Shown piece by piece: positions 34,366 through 43,457 of a stretch of 64,000 nt of DNA. Source of the stretch: an uncultured Collinsella sp. (GTDB taxonomy: Bacteria; Actinomycetota; Coriobacteriia; Coriobacteriales; Coriobacteriaceae); the NCBI GenBank assembly GCA_934643145.1, contig CAKUBM010000005.1:1-64000 (forward strand), read 5' to 3'. The notes under the pieces were generated by a model. It searched no databases and had not been told where the DNA came from. It saw nothing but the letters and a program-made list of their open reading frames with translations. Position 1 is the stretch's first letter. Each line of letters begins with the position of its first letter. The position numbers and the translations under genes were made by a program.

Positions 34366-34400
34366 CAAAAAGAGCGCCCCGCTGCGCAGGACGCTCTTAG
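34366..34400 (-). terminator. Terminator after rpsO
   Basis: On the minus strand TAAGAGCGTCC pairs with GGGGCGCTCTT across a short loop and is followed by TTTTTG. It lies 13 bases past rpsO and upstream of pnp, so pnp gets read-through or its own promoter. Confidence 0.8.
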
Positions 34401-34412
34401 CATGTACAAATC

Positions 34413-34691
34413 CTACTGGATATTGTCGCGGATGCCCAGAGCCTTGATGAGCTCACGGTACTCGACGATGTCGTTCTTCTTGATGTAGGAGAGAAGACGA
34501 CGACGACGACCGACGAGCATGAGCAGGCCACGACGGGTGTGGAAGTCCTTCTGGTGGGACTTCATGTGCTCGGTCAGCTCCTTGATGCGCTCGGACAGGA
34601 TGGCGACCTGAACCTTGGGGTTACCGGTGTCGACCGGGGAGTTACCGAACTGGGCGGTCAGCTCCGCCTTGCGCTCTTTGGAAACAGTCAT
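34413..34691 (-). CDS. rpsO: 30S ribosomal protein S15
   Basis: A 92-residue primary rRNA-binding protein of the 30S platform. The sequence from VSKERKAEL through RGLLMLVGRRRRLLSYIKK in part is typical S15, with the conserved HMKSHQKDFHTRRGL segment. The ATG at 34691 gives the standard length; an in-frame extension to 34787 is unsupported. Confidence 0.97.
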   Translation of the reverse strand: MTVSKERKAELTAQFGNSPVDTGNPKVQVAILSERIKELTEHMKSHQKDFHTRRGLLMLVGRRRRLLSYIKKNDIVEYRELIKALGIRDNIQ

Positions 34692-34829
34692 TGTTTCACC
34701 TTTCGTTTCGCGTCGCCCGCGGGCGACTCTATTCGCCTCGGACTGGGAAGCCGCCGGTGGAGCGAGCATCCAAGGTCGAGGTACCAACAGGTCGGTATGT
34801 TACCACAAGCAGCCCGCGCCTGCGCATCA

Positions 34830-35579
34830 TCACCGACCCAACATGAATTCCATCACACGGAGCCGCTGATCGGTATGCGTGGCGGCCCAAACATGCGAAA
34901 GCCCCAGCAAAAACGCTGCGGTATGCGGATCGATCTGCTCGGCCATAAGGGCATCGAACGTCATGGACATTAGGGCGCGCAGCCATGCGACCTCACCGAC
35001 CGATACCAACTCGGCTCCGGGCACGCTCGAGGCGCACGACCCGCACAGAAGCCCGCCCGCCTGGGCCGAGAAATACGAGAGCATGGGGTCGCCGCACGAG
35101 ACACAAGCCGAGAAATCGGGCCGATAGCCAATATGCGATAGCAGCTTAAAGACAAACGCCGCAACGAGCAGGTCCATATGTGCCGAATCGAGTCCACTGC
35201 CAACAAGCGCGAGCGCCCGCTGCGTAATGGCAAAGGTAAAGGGATCCTCGGCATCCTCGAACGAACACACGCGAGCGACCTCGGCAATCGCACTTGCGGC
35301 ACACGTCGCCTCGTAATCAGGCGCAGCACCGAGCGGCGCCTCCATAAGTTCCGCCTGAGAGACCACGTCGAGCGAGCGCCCATGCGCCAGCAGCATATCC
35401 ACGGTACAGAACAGCTCGCAGCGCGCCGCCAGGCGACCGCCGGGCTTACGCGCTCCCTTTGCCACGGCACGCACCTGCCGCCCCCGCTCGTCGAGCATCG
35501 TCAAGATCAGGTCGGTTTCCTTGAGCTTGGTCTTGTCGAGGACGAGCACCTTCGTGCGATATGTGCGAGAGCCTGCCAT
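34830..35579 (-). CDS. recO: DNA repair protein RecO
   Basis: A 249-residue recombination mediator that helps load RecA on SSB-coated DNA. The N-terminal OB fold is seen (KVLVLDKTKLKETDLILTML), with AKGARKPGGRLAARCELF. A helical C-terminal domain holds a zinc site with CVSCG and CGSC. It follows era after 9 bases, the usual era-recO order. Confidence 0.95.
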   Translation of the reverse strand: MAGSRTYRTKVLVLDKTKLKETDLILTMLDERGRQVRAVAKGARKPGGRLAARCELFCTVDMLLAHGRSLDVVSQAELMEAPLGAAPDYEATCAASAIAEVARVCSFEDAEDPFTFAITQRALALVGSGLDSAHMDLLVAAFVFKLLSHIGYRPDFSACVSCGDPMLSYFSAQAGGLLCGSCASSVPGAELVSVGEVAWLRALMSMTFDALMAEQIDPHTAAFLLGLSHVWAATHTDQRLRVMEFMLGR

Positions 35580-35588
35580 TGACGTGGA

Positions 35589-36656
35589 CTAATCCTCCGC
35601 GTTGTACCCGAAGCGGCGAATCTGCGCCTCGTCGTCGCGCCAGCCGGCCTTGACCTTCACATCCAGCTCCAAAAAGACCTGGGTGCCAAAGATACGCTCA
35701 AGGTCACGACGCGCGTCGATGCCGATATGCTTGATCATCTCGCCACCCTTGCCGATGATGATGCCCTTCTGGCCCTCGCGCTCCACGTAAATCGTGGCGT
35801 GTACGCGCAGGACCTTCTTGGTCTGCTCGAGCGCGTCGCAGATAACGCCCACGGAGTGCGGAATCTCGTCGCGGGTACGTCGCAGGACCTTCTCGCGCAC
35901 AAACTCGGCAACGAGCGTCTCGTCAGACGCGTCGGTGCCCATGTCCTCGGGGAACCAGCGCGGGCCCTCGGGCAAAAAGTGTGCGACAGTCTCGATAAAC
36001 GCATCGACGTTAAAGTTCTTGACCGACGACGTCACGATTTCGTCGTCATATTCCATGAGCTCGTGAGCAGCCTTGAGCTGCTCCATGACCTGGGCGGGAT
36101 CGGCCTCATCGGCCTTGGTGAGCACCAGGACCTTCTTGCAGCGGGCGCTCTTAACACGCTCGGCGACCCAGGCGTCTCCCCTGCCGATGGGCTTGGTGGC
36201 ATCGATCAAAAACGCGACGACGTCCACGTCGTTGAGCTCAAACAGAGCGCTCTTGTTGAGCTCGGAGCCCAGGCCGTCCTTGGGCTTGTGAATACCCGGG
36301 GTATCGACAAAGACTAGCTGGTAGCCGGGGCGGTTGACGACGGCGCGCATGCGGCGGCGGGTCGTCTGGGCCACCGGCGAGGTGATGGCGACCTTCTTGC
36401 CGTAGCAGGCGTTGAGCAGCGTGGACTTGCCGGCGTTGGGACGGCCGACCAAGGCAACAAAGCCGCTGCGGAAGCCGGGTTCCACGTCACCAAAGCCCGC
36501 GAGACATTCGTCCTCGTCGCACAGGGCGTCGAGCTCCTCATCGCTCATGCCCTCAAACGGGTCGAACTCCTCGACTTCCTCAAACTCCTCGGCATCCACC
36601 GCGTCCAAGGACTCGTCGTCCAGAATCTCATCGGCAGGCTGCATATTGTCGGACAT
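35589..36656 (-). CDS. era: GTPase Era
   Basis: A 355-residue 16S rRNA-binding GTPase needed for 30S maturation. Residues 1-62 are an unusual acidic extension (DEILDDESLDAVDAEEFEEV and similar). The G domain has P-loop GRPNAGKST (71-79), DTPGIHKP and TKAD. The C-terminal KH domain is seen (GQKGIIIGKGGEMIKHIG). Typical Era is about 300 residues, so the extension accounts for the added length. Clustered with recO, dgkA and ybeY. Confidence 0.96.
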   Translation of the reverse strand: MSDNMQPADEILDDESLDAVDAEEFEEVEEFDPFEGMSDEELDALCDEDECLAGFGDVEPGFRSGFVALVGRPNAGKSTLLNACYGKKVAITSPVAQTTRRRMRAVVNRPGYQLVFVDTPGIHKPKDGLGSELNKSALFELNDVDVVAFLIDATKPIGRGDAWVAERVKSARCKKVLVLTKADEADPAQVMEQLKAAHELMEYDDEIVTSSVKNFNVDAFIETVAHFLPEGPRWFPEDMGTDASDETLVAEFVREKVLRRTRDEIPHSVGVICDALEQTKKVLRVHATIYVEREGQKGIIIGKGGEMIKHIGIDARRDLERIFGTQVFLELDVKVKAGWRDDEAQIRRFGYNAED

Positions 36657-36668
36657 GGGAATCCCTTT

Positions 36669-37046
36669 CTAAATAAAGCCGAGCGCGTGGGCAAATACCA
36701 AAAGACCCACAATCGCGGCGGTAATGGAAAGAACGTAGACAGAAGCGGCGGCAATATCCTTCGCACGCTTGGCCAACGGATGGAGCTCCTGGGTTGCCAG
36801 GTCGACGATCGCCTCCATGGCGGTGTTGCACAGCTCGCCGTGAATCACTAGGCCGCAGCAGATAATGACCGTACCCCACTCGGCAATGTCGAGCCCCACG
36901 ATGCAGCCGGCAATGACAGTGCACACACCGGCCACGAGCATGACCTTAATGTTGCGCTCGGTCTTAACGGCGGTAACGAAGCCCTCCATGGCATAGGAGA
37001 ACGACTTTAAAAAGGACGGATGGTCCTTGTTCGATCCGGGAATCAT
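36669..37046 (-). CDS. dgkA: Diacylglycerol/undecaprenol kinase
   Basis: A 125-residue integral membrane kinase of the DgkA family, probably phosphorylating undecaprenol as in Gram-positive bacteria, or diacylglycerol. The signature E-x-x-NTAME-x-x-VD is seen in GELCNTAMEAIVDLA, followed by KRAKDIAAASV. Three membrane segments are visible. It lies between ybeY and era, the common arrangement. Confidence 0.92.
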   Translation of the reverse strand: MIPGSNKDHPSFLKSFSYAMEGFVTAVKTERNIKVMLVAGVCTVIAGCIVGLDIAEWGTVIICCGLVIHGELCNTAMEAIVDLATQELHPLAKRAKDIAAASVYVLSITAAIVGLLVFAHALGFI

Positions 37047-37055
37047 AGACGGCTC

Positions 37056-37565
37056 CTAGTCGTGGGCATGGTTGGTGATGGGACCGACGTGAACGAGCTT
37101 GGGATCCTCGCCGCGCTCAAGCGCCAGATCGCGCAGGATAGCGTCCTCACGCGCCTCCATGACCTCGGCCTCGTCGTCCTCGATATGATCGTAGCCTAGC
37201 AGGTGAAGCATGCCGTGCACGAGCATCAGGCGGCACTCGTCGGCGGGGCTGTTGCCAAAGCCGGGGGCCTGACGGGCAATGACCTGCGGGGCCAAGATGA
37301 TATCGCCGAGCTCGAGCGTCTCGTCGGCGGGAATATCCTCGTCAAAGGCCGAGTCGCATTCAAACGAGAGCACATCGGTGGTGCGGTCGATGCCACGCCA
37401 CTCGTGGTTGAGCTCGTGCATCTCGTCCTCGTCGACATACGAAAGGGAAATCTCGACTTCACGTTCAACGCCCTCGGCGGCAAGCACAACCTCGCAGATG
37501 TGCTCCACTTCCTGCGCGTCGAGCAACGTATCGAGCTCGGCATCGTTGCTGATCAATACACTCAA
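37056..37565 (-). CDS. ybeY: Endoribonuclease YbeY
   Basis: A 169-residue metal-dependent endoribonuclease in 16S rRNA maturation and ribosome quality control. The zinc motif HGMLHLLGYDH is present with TDVLSFEC upstream. The start is TTG at 37565, overlapping the phoH stop (TTGA) and preceded by AAAGGAG. A C-terminal extension (ERGEDPKLVHVGPITNHAHD) exceeds the usual length. Confidence 0.94.
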   Translation of the reverse strand: MSVLISNDAELDTLLDAQEVEHICEVVLAAEGVEREVEISLSYVDEDEMHELNHEWRGIDRTTDVLSFECDSAFDEDIPADETLELGDIILAPQVIARQAPGFGNSPADECRLMLVHGMLHLLGYDHIEDDEAEVMEAREDAILRDLALERGEDPKLVHVGPITNHAHD

Positions 37566-38548
37566 CGGGACTCCTTTCGGTCGCGCGAGCGCTGCTCACG
37601 CACGTCATCATAAGCATCGTATGCCTCGACGATACGACCCACCAGGGCATGGCGCACCACATCGGCGCGCTCCAGGTGTGCAAACGCCACATCGTCGACA
37701 CGGCCCAAAATCTTCTCGACATCCGCCAAGCCACCACGACGACCCACCAGGTCGCGCTGGCTCAGGTCGCCGGTAATCACGAACTTGGAGTTGAATCCAA
37801 GGCGTGTCAGGAACATCTTCATCTGCTCGGGCGTGGTATTTTGCGCCTCGTCGAGCACCACGAAAGCATCGCTCAGCGTACGACCGCGCATGTAGGCAAG
37901 CGGGGCGATCTCGATCACGCCGCGCTCCATAAGCTCATCGGTTCGCTCGCGATCCATCATGTCAAAAAGGGCGTCGTAGAGCGGACGCATGTACGGATCG
38001 ATCTTTTCCTCGAGGGTGCCGGGCAAAAAGCCCAGGTTCTCCCCCGCCTCGACAACCGGACGCGTCAAGATCAAACGGCCCACCTCGTGGCGCTTGAGCG
38101 CGGCAACGGCGAGCGCCATGGCCAGATAGGTCTTACCGGTACCGGCAGGACCCAAGCCAAAGGTGATGGTATGCGAGCGAATGGCATCCACATAGCGCTT
38201 TTGCCCAAGCGTCTTGGGACGAATGACACGACCGCGGTATGAAAGCAGCACGTCATCGCGAAGCGATGTGGCCTCATGCTCGCCGTCGCGCAAGACGGCC
38301 AGGCAGCGAGAGACATCGTCGGCAGACAGCGTGCGCCCGGCGGCCGCCTCGCGGAAAGCATGTTCGAAAAAACGCGCCACCAGCTCGACTTCGTCCGGAT
38401 CGCCGCTCACGGCAATGCTATCGCCGCGGGCAACCACGTGGGCGCGCACTAAGTTCTCGAGCGCGCGAAGGACACCGTCGCCGGCACCCAAAACGCGCGA
38501 AGGGTCAATCCCCTCGGGAACGGTAAGTCTAATCTTCGAGGCTTCCAT
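37562..38548 (-). CDS. PhoH family ATPase
   Basis: A 328-residue PhoH-like (PhoH/YbeZ) P-loop NTPase, usually encoded with ybeY and thought to act in RNA processing. Walker A is GPAGTGKT, and PVVEAGENLGFLPGTLEEK and VVLDEAQNTTPEQMK are family hallmarks. The ATG at 38548 follows GGGAGG; the longer frame to 38653 lies inside mtaB and is rejected. It overlaps mtaB by 20 bases and ybeY by 4. Confidence 0.95.
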   Translation of the reverse strand: MEASKIRLTVPEGIDPSRVLGAGDGVLRALENLVRAHVVARGDSIAVSGDPDEVELVARFFEHAFREAAAGRTLSADDVSRCLAVLRDGEHEATSLRDDVLLSYRGRVIRPKTLGQKRYVDAIRSHTITFGLGPAGTGKTYLAMALAVAALKRHEVGRLILTRPVVEAGENLGFLPGTLEEKIDPYMRPLYDALFDMMDRERTDELMERGVIEIAPLAYMRGRTLSDAFVVLDEAQNTTPEQMKMFLTRLGFNSKFVITGDLSQRDLVGRRGGLADVEKILGRVDDVAFAHLERADVVRHALVGRIVEAYDAYDDVREQRSRDRKESR

Positions 38549-39821
38549 GAACCTCCCTGCGTGCATGGACCAAGCCGGAATCATCGACTCCGATGATAGC
38601 AACATCGAGCAGGCACGGGGCTGTGAGTCCACAGGTATCATCAAGACGGGCATGATGGAACGAGCCGAGCGTCAGGTTGTCACCATATTCGAGCACAGCG
38701 CGCTCAACGGTGCCCACGCGACGACGGGCGTCGGCAATAGCGAGCTCCTGTGCTGCGGCACGCATACGACGGCTACGCTCGGCCATGACCTCGGGAGCCA
38801 CCTGGTCGGGCATGTCGGCGGCAAGGGTGCCGGGGCGCTTGCTATAGCGGAACACGTGCATGCGCGAGAAGCCAACGCGACGGCACAGCGCCAGCGACTC
38901 CTCGAACTCCTCGTCCGTCTCGCCGGGAAAACCAACGATAACGTCGCACGAAAGCGACGCCTGCGGAAGGTTGGCACGAATCATACGCACTGTGTCCTCA
39001 AAGGCCTCGGCGCTATAGGGACGTCCCATTCGATGCAGGGTCGCCGTGCAACCAGACTGCACGGGCAGGTGCAAAAACGGGGCAATACGCCGCGGATAGC
39101 GAGCCATCACCTGGAGCAAGCGCTCGGAGATATCCATTGGTTCCACTGATGAGATGCGCACGTGGGCGATATCGGTGCGCTCCATAATGGCCTCGAGCAG
39201 CTCGTCGATCTCGACATGCTCGTCGGTCGTGCTCTTGCCGTCATAGGCGCCCAGGTTCACGCCAGTCAGCACCACTTCGGGCACGCCGGCCTCCTGCGCC
39301 TCGCGCACCTGATCGAGCACGGACTCGACGGGCACGGAGCGCTCGGGGCCGCGGGCCTTCCACACGATGCAGTAGGTGCAGCGATGGTTGCAGCCATCCT
39401 GGATCTTCACGCCCAGGCGCGAGCGACCGAGCGCGTCGACCACATCGCCTTCGCTGCAGGCGGGCACGCTATCGGATTCGACGCCCAGTACCTCGCAGAC
39501 GCGCTCGGCGACGTCAATCTTGGACGGCTCAGCGATCACGCGATCGGAGAGTTCAAGCAGCTCCTCAGGATGCAGGTTGACCACGCAGCCGGTTACGACC
39601 ACGTAGGGCTCGCCTGGATAGGCTAGGGCGTGACGAACGGCCTTGCGGGTCTTGGCCTCGGCCTCGCCCGTCACGGCGCAGGTATTGATGACGATCAGCT
39701 CGGCGTCCTGGGGCTCCACCATCGCAAAGCCCAGGCGCATAAGATCGGCAGTGATACGGTCGGACTCAACCCGGTTGACGCGGCAGCCGAGGTTGACGAC
39801 GGAAATATGGGGTGCGAGCAC
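38529..39821 (-). CDS. mtaB: tRNA t6A37 methylthiotransferase
   Basis: A 430-residue radical-SAM enzyme that makes ms2t6A37 in tRNAs reading ANN codons. The N-terminal domain has NLGCRVNRVESD, the MtaB form of the cluster motif. The radical-SAM motif is CNHRCTYC, with GVNLGAYDG distinguishing it from MiaB. A C-terminal TRAM-like region follows. The start is GTG after GGAGC. It is the third methylthiotransferase in the window, between dnaJ and phoH. Confidence 0.94.
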   Translation of the reverse strand: MLAPHISVVNLGCRVNRVESDRITADLMRLGFAMVEPQDAELIVINTCAVTGEAEAKTRKAVRHALAYPGEPYVVVTGCVVNLHPEELLELSDRVIAEPSKIDVAERVCEVLGVESDSVPACSEGDVVDALGRSRLGVKIQDGCNHRCTYCIVWKARGPERSVPVESVLDQVREAQEAGVPEVVLTGVNLGAYDGKSTTDEHVEIDELLEAIMERTDIAHVRISSVEPMDISERLLQVMARYPRRIAPFLHLPVQSGCTATLHRMGRPYSAEAFEDTVRMIRANLPQASLSCDVIVGFPGETDEEFEESLALCRRVGFSRMHVFRYSKRPGTLAADMPDQVAPEVMAERSRRMRAAAQELAIADARRRVGTVERAVLEYGDNLTLGSFHHARLDDTCGLTAPCLLDVAIIGVDDSGLVHARREVHGSLED

Positions 39822-39830
39822 GCGGGCTCC

Positions 39831-40979
39831 TTAATCGAGGATGTCGTCGAGGGCGCTCTTGATACGGTCGGTCACCGACTTCTTACCGGATGCGACGTCA
39901 TCGCCCATCTCGTCGGCAAAGGCGCGGAGCAGCTCGCGCTGCTTATTGGAAAGATTGGTGGGAACGACCACACGAAGCTGCACGATCAGGCGGCCGCGCG
40001 AGCCGCCACCGCCAATGCGGGGCATACCGTAGTTGTTCACGCTCACGGTGTCACCGTATTGCGTGCCGGCGGGGACCGTCACCTTAACGACCTCATCGGG
40101 CATAATGCCCTCGACCTCAATCTCGCAACCAAGTGCGGCCTGCGCGATCGAGATATCGCTCACCAGGTACAGGTCGTCGCCATTACGCTTAAAGCGCTCG
40201 TGGTCGGCAACGCGCACGTTGACGATCAGATCGCCCGAGGGCTCGCCGCGAAGGCCGGCCTCGCCAAAACCGCTCACGCGCAGCTGGCGACCGGTCGAGA
40301 CGCCGGCGGGAATATCGATATCGATCTTTTCGTGCGAGGGAGTACGACCCTGACCGTCACAAGTCTCGCAGGGATGGTCGATGACCGTGCCCTCACCATG
40401 GCAGTCGGGGCAGGGAGAGGAAGACTGAACCTGGCCCAGGAACGAACGCTGGACCGTGGTGACATAACCCGTGCCATGGCAGCGGCCGCACTGCTTTTCG
40501 GTCGCACCCTCGGCCCTACCGGTACCGTTGCAGTCATCGCAGGGGGCCAGGCGATCATAGCTGATCGTCTTTTTGCAGCCGAGCGCCGCCTCTTCGAGCG
40601 TCACCGAAAGCGAGATAGCCATATCGCGACCGCGACGACGCTCACGACGGCTACGGGCGCCGCCACCGGCGCCACCGCCAAAGAACGACGAGAACAGGTC
40701 ATCCATGCCCATGCCGCCAAAGATATCGTTGATGTCGACATAGCCAGAGCCACCAGGGCCGTCGGCGGTGCCGTAGCGGTCATAGTTAGCACGCTTCTGT
40801 TCGTCAGAAAGAACGGAATAGGCTTCGTTGAGCTCCTTGAACTTGGCCTCGGCCTCGGGGTCGTCCGAAACATCCGGGTGTACGGTACGGGCCTTCTTTA
40901 GAAACGCGCGCTTGATCGTCCGCGCGTCGGCATCCTTGTCGACGCCAAGCACCTCGTAGTAATCCCTATTTTCCGACAC
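39831..40979 (-). CDS. dnaJ: Chaperone protein DnaJ
   Basis: A 382-residue canonical DnaJ co-chaperone for DnaK. The J domain has HPD (TVHPDVSDD), then a Gly-rich region. Four zinc repeats follow (CDDCNGTG, CGRCHGTG, CPDCHGEG, CETCDGQG), and two substrate-binding C-terminal domains. The GTG start at 40979 is preceded by AAGGA. hrcA, grpE and dnaK are not adjacent. A second, membrane-anchored DnaJ-like gene lies just upstream. Confidence 0.95.
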   Translation of the reverse strand: MSENRDYYEVLGVDKDADARTIKRAFLKKARTVHPDVSDDPEAEAKFKELNEAYSVLSDEQKRANYDRYGTADGPGGSGYVDINDIFGGMGMDDLFSSFFGGGAGGGARSRRERRRGRDMAISLSVTLEEAALGCKKTISYDRLAPCDDCNGTGRAEGATEKQCGRCHGTGYVTTVQRSFLGQVQSSSPCPDCHGEGTVIDHPCETCDGQGRTPSHEKIDIDIPAGVSTGRQLRVSGFGEAGLRGEPSGDLIVNVRVADHERFKRNGDDLYLVSDISIAQAALGCEIEVEGIMPDEVVKVTVPAGTQYGDTVSVNNYGMPRIGGGGSRGRLIVQLRVVVPTNLSNKQRELLRAFADEMGDDVASGKKSVTDRIKSALDDILD

Positions 40980-41060
40980 GACCGAATCCTTCCGACTTTC
41001 ATTATTGTCACAGTGCGTCCTATACCCAAGCTGGGCCGACCGCAAACAGAGGGTTTGATG

Positions 41061-42164
41061 TTATTGCATTTGGTACGGCGAAAGCATGGCCCGTTGCGAG
41101 CAGCTCGCGAACCAAACCGACACGAGCGCGAACATGAAGCCGTTGGCAAAACCGTTGGCAAACTGCATCGCACCGCGCTTCCACCACAGCAGGCTGCGAT
41201 GAAGCATACCGTCCGAAAGCACCATGAACAGGCCCATGGCAAACGGAATGAAGCACATCACGGCAAAGGCCGAGAACACGCCCGAAATGGCCGACAGCAC
41301 CAAGAACGGCGCGATGATGCCCATGAGGTAAAAGCCGGTGCGCGCTTTGCCTTCCAGGCGCTCGGCCTCAACATGTGCACGGCCGACCAAGTCACCGCCC
41401 GAAGCACCGTTCGTGCCGGCGTGGCCCATGTTGGGGATACGCACTTCGTCTCCGTCGTGGGTGCCGGCGGGGAACTCGATCGTCTGCTCGGAGGTCACGC
41501 GGGTACGGCCGCTGCCACCGCAATCGGGGCACGGGTCGGCCACGACCTTGCCGGAACCGCCGCACTCGGGACAGACCGACTGGAACGTGCCGGCGCCGAA
41601 CAGGAAGGACAGGTCGACGTCAATATGGCCTCGACCGCCGCAGCTCGGACAGGTATGGGCATGCTCGGACGAAACGGAGCCCGATCCTCCGCAATGACCG
41701 CAAGTATCGTAATGCGCATAGCGCACGGTCTTACGGGCGCCTTCCTTTGCCTCCTTGGCGTCGAGCTTAATGTCGACGACCACGTTGGCGCCGTTCTCGG
41801 GGTTGTAGGCAGCCTGACCGCGGCGCTGTTGCCCCCAAGCGCCACCGAAGGGAAAACCGCCCTCAAAGGGGTTGCCATAGCCTGTGCTGCCAGCATAGCC
41901 GCCACCATAGGGCGAAGCCGTCGGCGCACCGGCAAAGGGATTCCCCGAGCGCATGGCGTCGTAACGCGCGCGCTTCTGCTCATCCGAAAGCACGGCATAG
42001 GCCTCAGAGACCTCTTTAAACTTTTCCTCGGCATCCGGCTCTTTATTCACGTCCGGATGGAGCTTGCGGGCCTTTTGCTGGAAGGCCCTTTGAATATCAC
42101 GCGAGGTGGCGTCCTTGGAGACACCCAGAATCTCGTAGTAATCTTTTTCGTTCATCGTCGCCAT
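41061..42164 (-). CDS. Membrane-anchored DnaJ-like protein
   Basis: A 367-residue protein. The J domain has HPD at 36-38, and a Gly/Phe-rich region follows (residues 76-118). Four CxxC zinc repeats lie at 155, 172, 198 and 212, then part of C-terminal domain I ([20 protein letters not shown]). After residue ~270 the expected second substrate-binding and dimerisation domains are missing. Three hydrophobic segments replace them (about 277-297, 299-317 and 339-355). It would recruit DnaK to the membrane. AGGAGG lies 9 bases before the ATG at 42164. The next gene is the canonical dnaJ. Confidence 0.85.
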   Translation of the reverse strand: MATMNEKDYYEILGVSKDATSRDIQRAFQQKARKLHPDVNKEPDAEEKFKEVSEAYAVLSDEQKRARYDAMRSGNPFAGAPTASPYGGGYAGSTGYGNPFEGGFPFGGAWGQQRRGQAAYNPENGANVVVDIKLDAKEAKEGARKTVRYAHYDTCGHCGGSGSVSSEHAHTCPSCGGRGHIDVDLSFLFGAGTFQSVCPECGGSGKVVADPCPDCGGSGRTRVTSEQTIEFPAGTHDGDEVRIPNMGHAGTNGASGGDLVGRAHVEAERLEGKARTGFYLMGIIAPFLVLSAISGVFSAFAVMCFIPFAMGLFMVLSDGMLHRSLLWWKRGAMQFANGFANGFMFALVSVWFASCSQRAMLSPYQMQ

Positions 42165-42222
42165 GCGCGGCAACCTCCTGCTCACAGCAGCGTATATATT
42201 GCGGTAATTCTACCCGAGCGGC

Positions 42223-43455
42223 CTAAGCTAGACCCCAAAACAGCTCGAACAGAACATTTCCATCGAGCCAGCCCAAGTGAGTCGGCGCCAGATGGGCGCG
42301 GGTGCGACCCGCGATGACGTCGGCCGATGCGACGGAGCCCACATAGGGATCGTCGGCGTCTGGCACCCACACGGCAAGTCCAAGCTCAAGAGCGCGGTCG
42401 CAAGCGGACACCAGTTCATCCACGGGAATTACCCGCGCGGCACGCACCAGCAGATCGGACCCCACGCCGCGCGTCATGCGGCAGGCAAGCATCAGATCCT
42501 CGGCTGCCGCCTCGAGGCGAGACAGGAATTCAGCCTCAAACGCCGTGGCGGCATCGTCGCGCTGCACCAGACGTACGCGATACGCATCTCCACGAGAAGA
42601 AACGCCGGGGAAAAGCCCGGCCAAGCGATCAAAATCATCGGTATCGAGCATGCCGGCGGCAGAGCGACCTAGGCCCAAATAGCCCTGACCGGTCCAGTAA
42701 GCGATATTGTGGGCGCACTCATGCCCATCGAGGGCATAGCTCGCTACCTCGTAGGGGTGATAGTCGGCCGCACTCAGGCGATCGCGCGCCACATCCATGC
42801 AGGCGGCCTGAAAATCCTCATCGGGTTCCAGAGACTCGTCTCGGCACGCCATGCGATAGAGTGGCGTGCCTTCCTCGAGCGTGAGCGGATAGACCGACAC
42901 GTGATGCGGGGCAGCCGCAAGCACGCCATCGAGCGTGCGTTGCCAACTCGCAGCCGTCTGTCCGGGAAGCCCGCACATAAGGTCGCACGACACGTCAAGC
43001 TCAGCGTCTTTGACCATCGCGATGGCCGCGAGGGCCCGCTCGGCATCGTGGATGCGGCCGATAGCGGCAAGCTCGTCATTATCGAGCGTTTGCACGCCAA
43101 GTGAAATGCGCGTGACACCCGCCACGGCAAGGGCTTCTGCAAGCTCGGCAGTCAGCGACTCAGGATTGGCCTCGCAGGTAAACTCAACGGGCTTACACCG
43201 CATGGAGATGCGCCGGGCAAGTTCCACCAGGCGCTCCCCCGCCAGCGACGGCGTGCCGCCGCCCACGTAGACGGTGCGGACCTGCTCGAGCGCCCCGGCG
43301 TCGCCAAAGGCATCGAGACGCGCGTACAGCCGCTCAAAATAGGCATCGAGCGCAGCATTCAGGTCGCACGGCGCAAAGCTGCGCGAGTCGAAGTCGCAGT
43401 AGCGGCACTTTTGAGCGCAAAACGGTACGTGCACGTACAGCGCGGTAACGGCCAC
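42223..43455 (-). CDS. hemW: Radical SAM heme chaperone HemW
   Basis: A 410-residue HemN-like radical-SAM protein. HemW binds heme and delivers it to target proteins and lacks coproporphyrinogen oxidase activity. The N-terminus has YVHVPFCAQKCRYCDF with the CxxxCxxC cluster, then VYVGGGTPS and GVTRISLGVQTL. It starts with GTG near the dusB stop. It is between lepA-dusB and the dnaJ genes, as HemW often follows lepA. Confidence 0.9.
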   Translation of the reverse strand: MAVTALYVHVPFCAQKCRYCDFDSRSFAPCDLNAALDAYFERLYARLDAFGDAGALEQVRTVYVGGGTPSLAGERLVELARRISMRCKPVEFTCEANPESLTAELAEALAVAGVTRISLGVQTLDNDELAAIGRIHDAERALAAIAMVKDAELDVSCDLMCGLPGQTAASWQRTLDGVLAAAPHHVSVYPLTLEEGTPLYRMACRDESLEPDEDFQAACMDVARDRLSAADYHPYEVASYALDGHECAHNIAYWTGQGYLGLGRSAAGMLDTDDFDRLAGLFPGVSSRGDAYRVRLVQRDDAATAFEAEFLSRLEAAAEDLMLACRMTRGVGSDLLVRAARVIPVDELVSACDRALELGLAVWVPDADDPYVGSVASADVIAGRTRAHLAPTHLGWLDGNVLFELFWGLA

Positions 43456-43457
43456 CC

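Noticed and set aside
37562..38653. Longer PhoH frame starting at 38653
   Set aside because: The extra 35 codons lie within mtaB and lack a ribosome-binding site, while the ATG at 38548 has GGGAGG.
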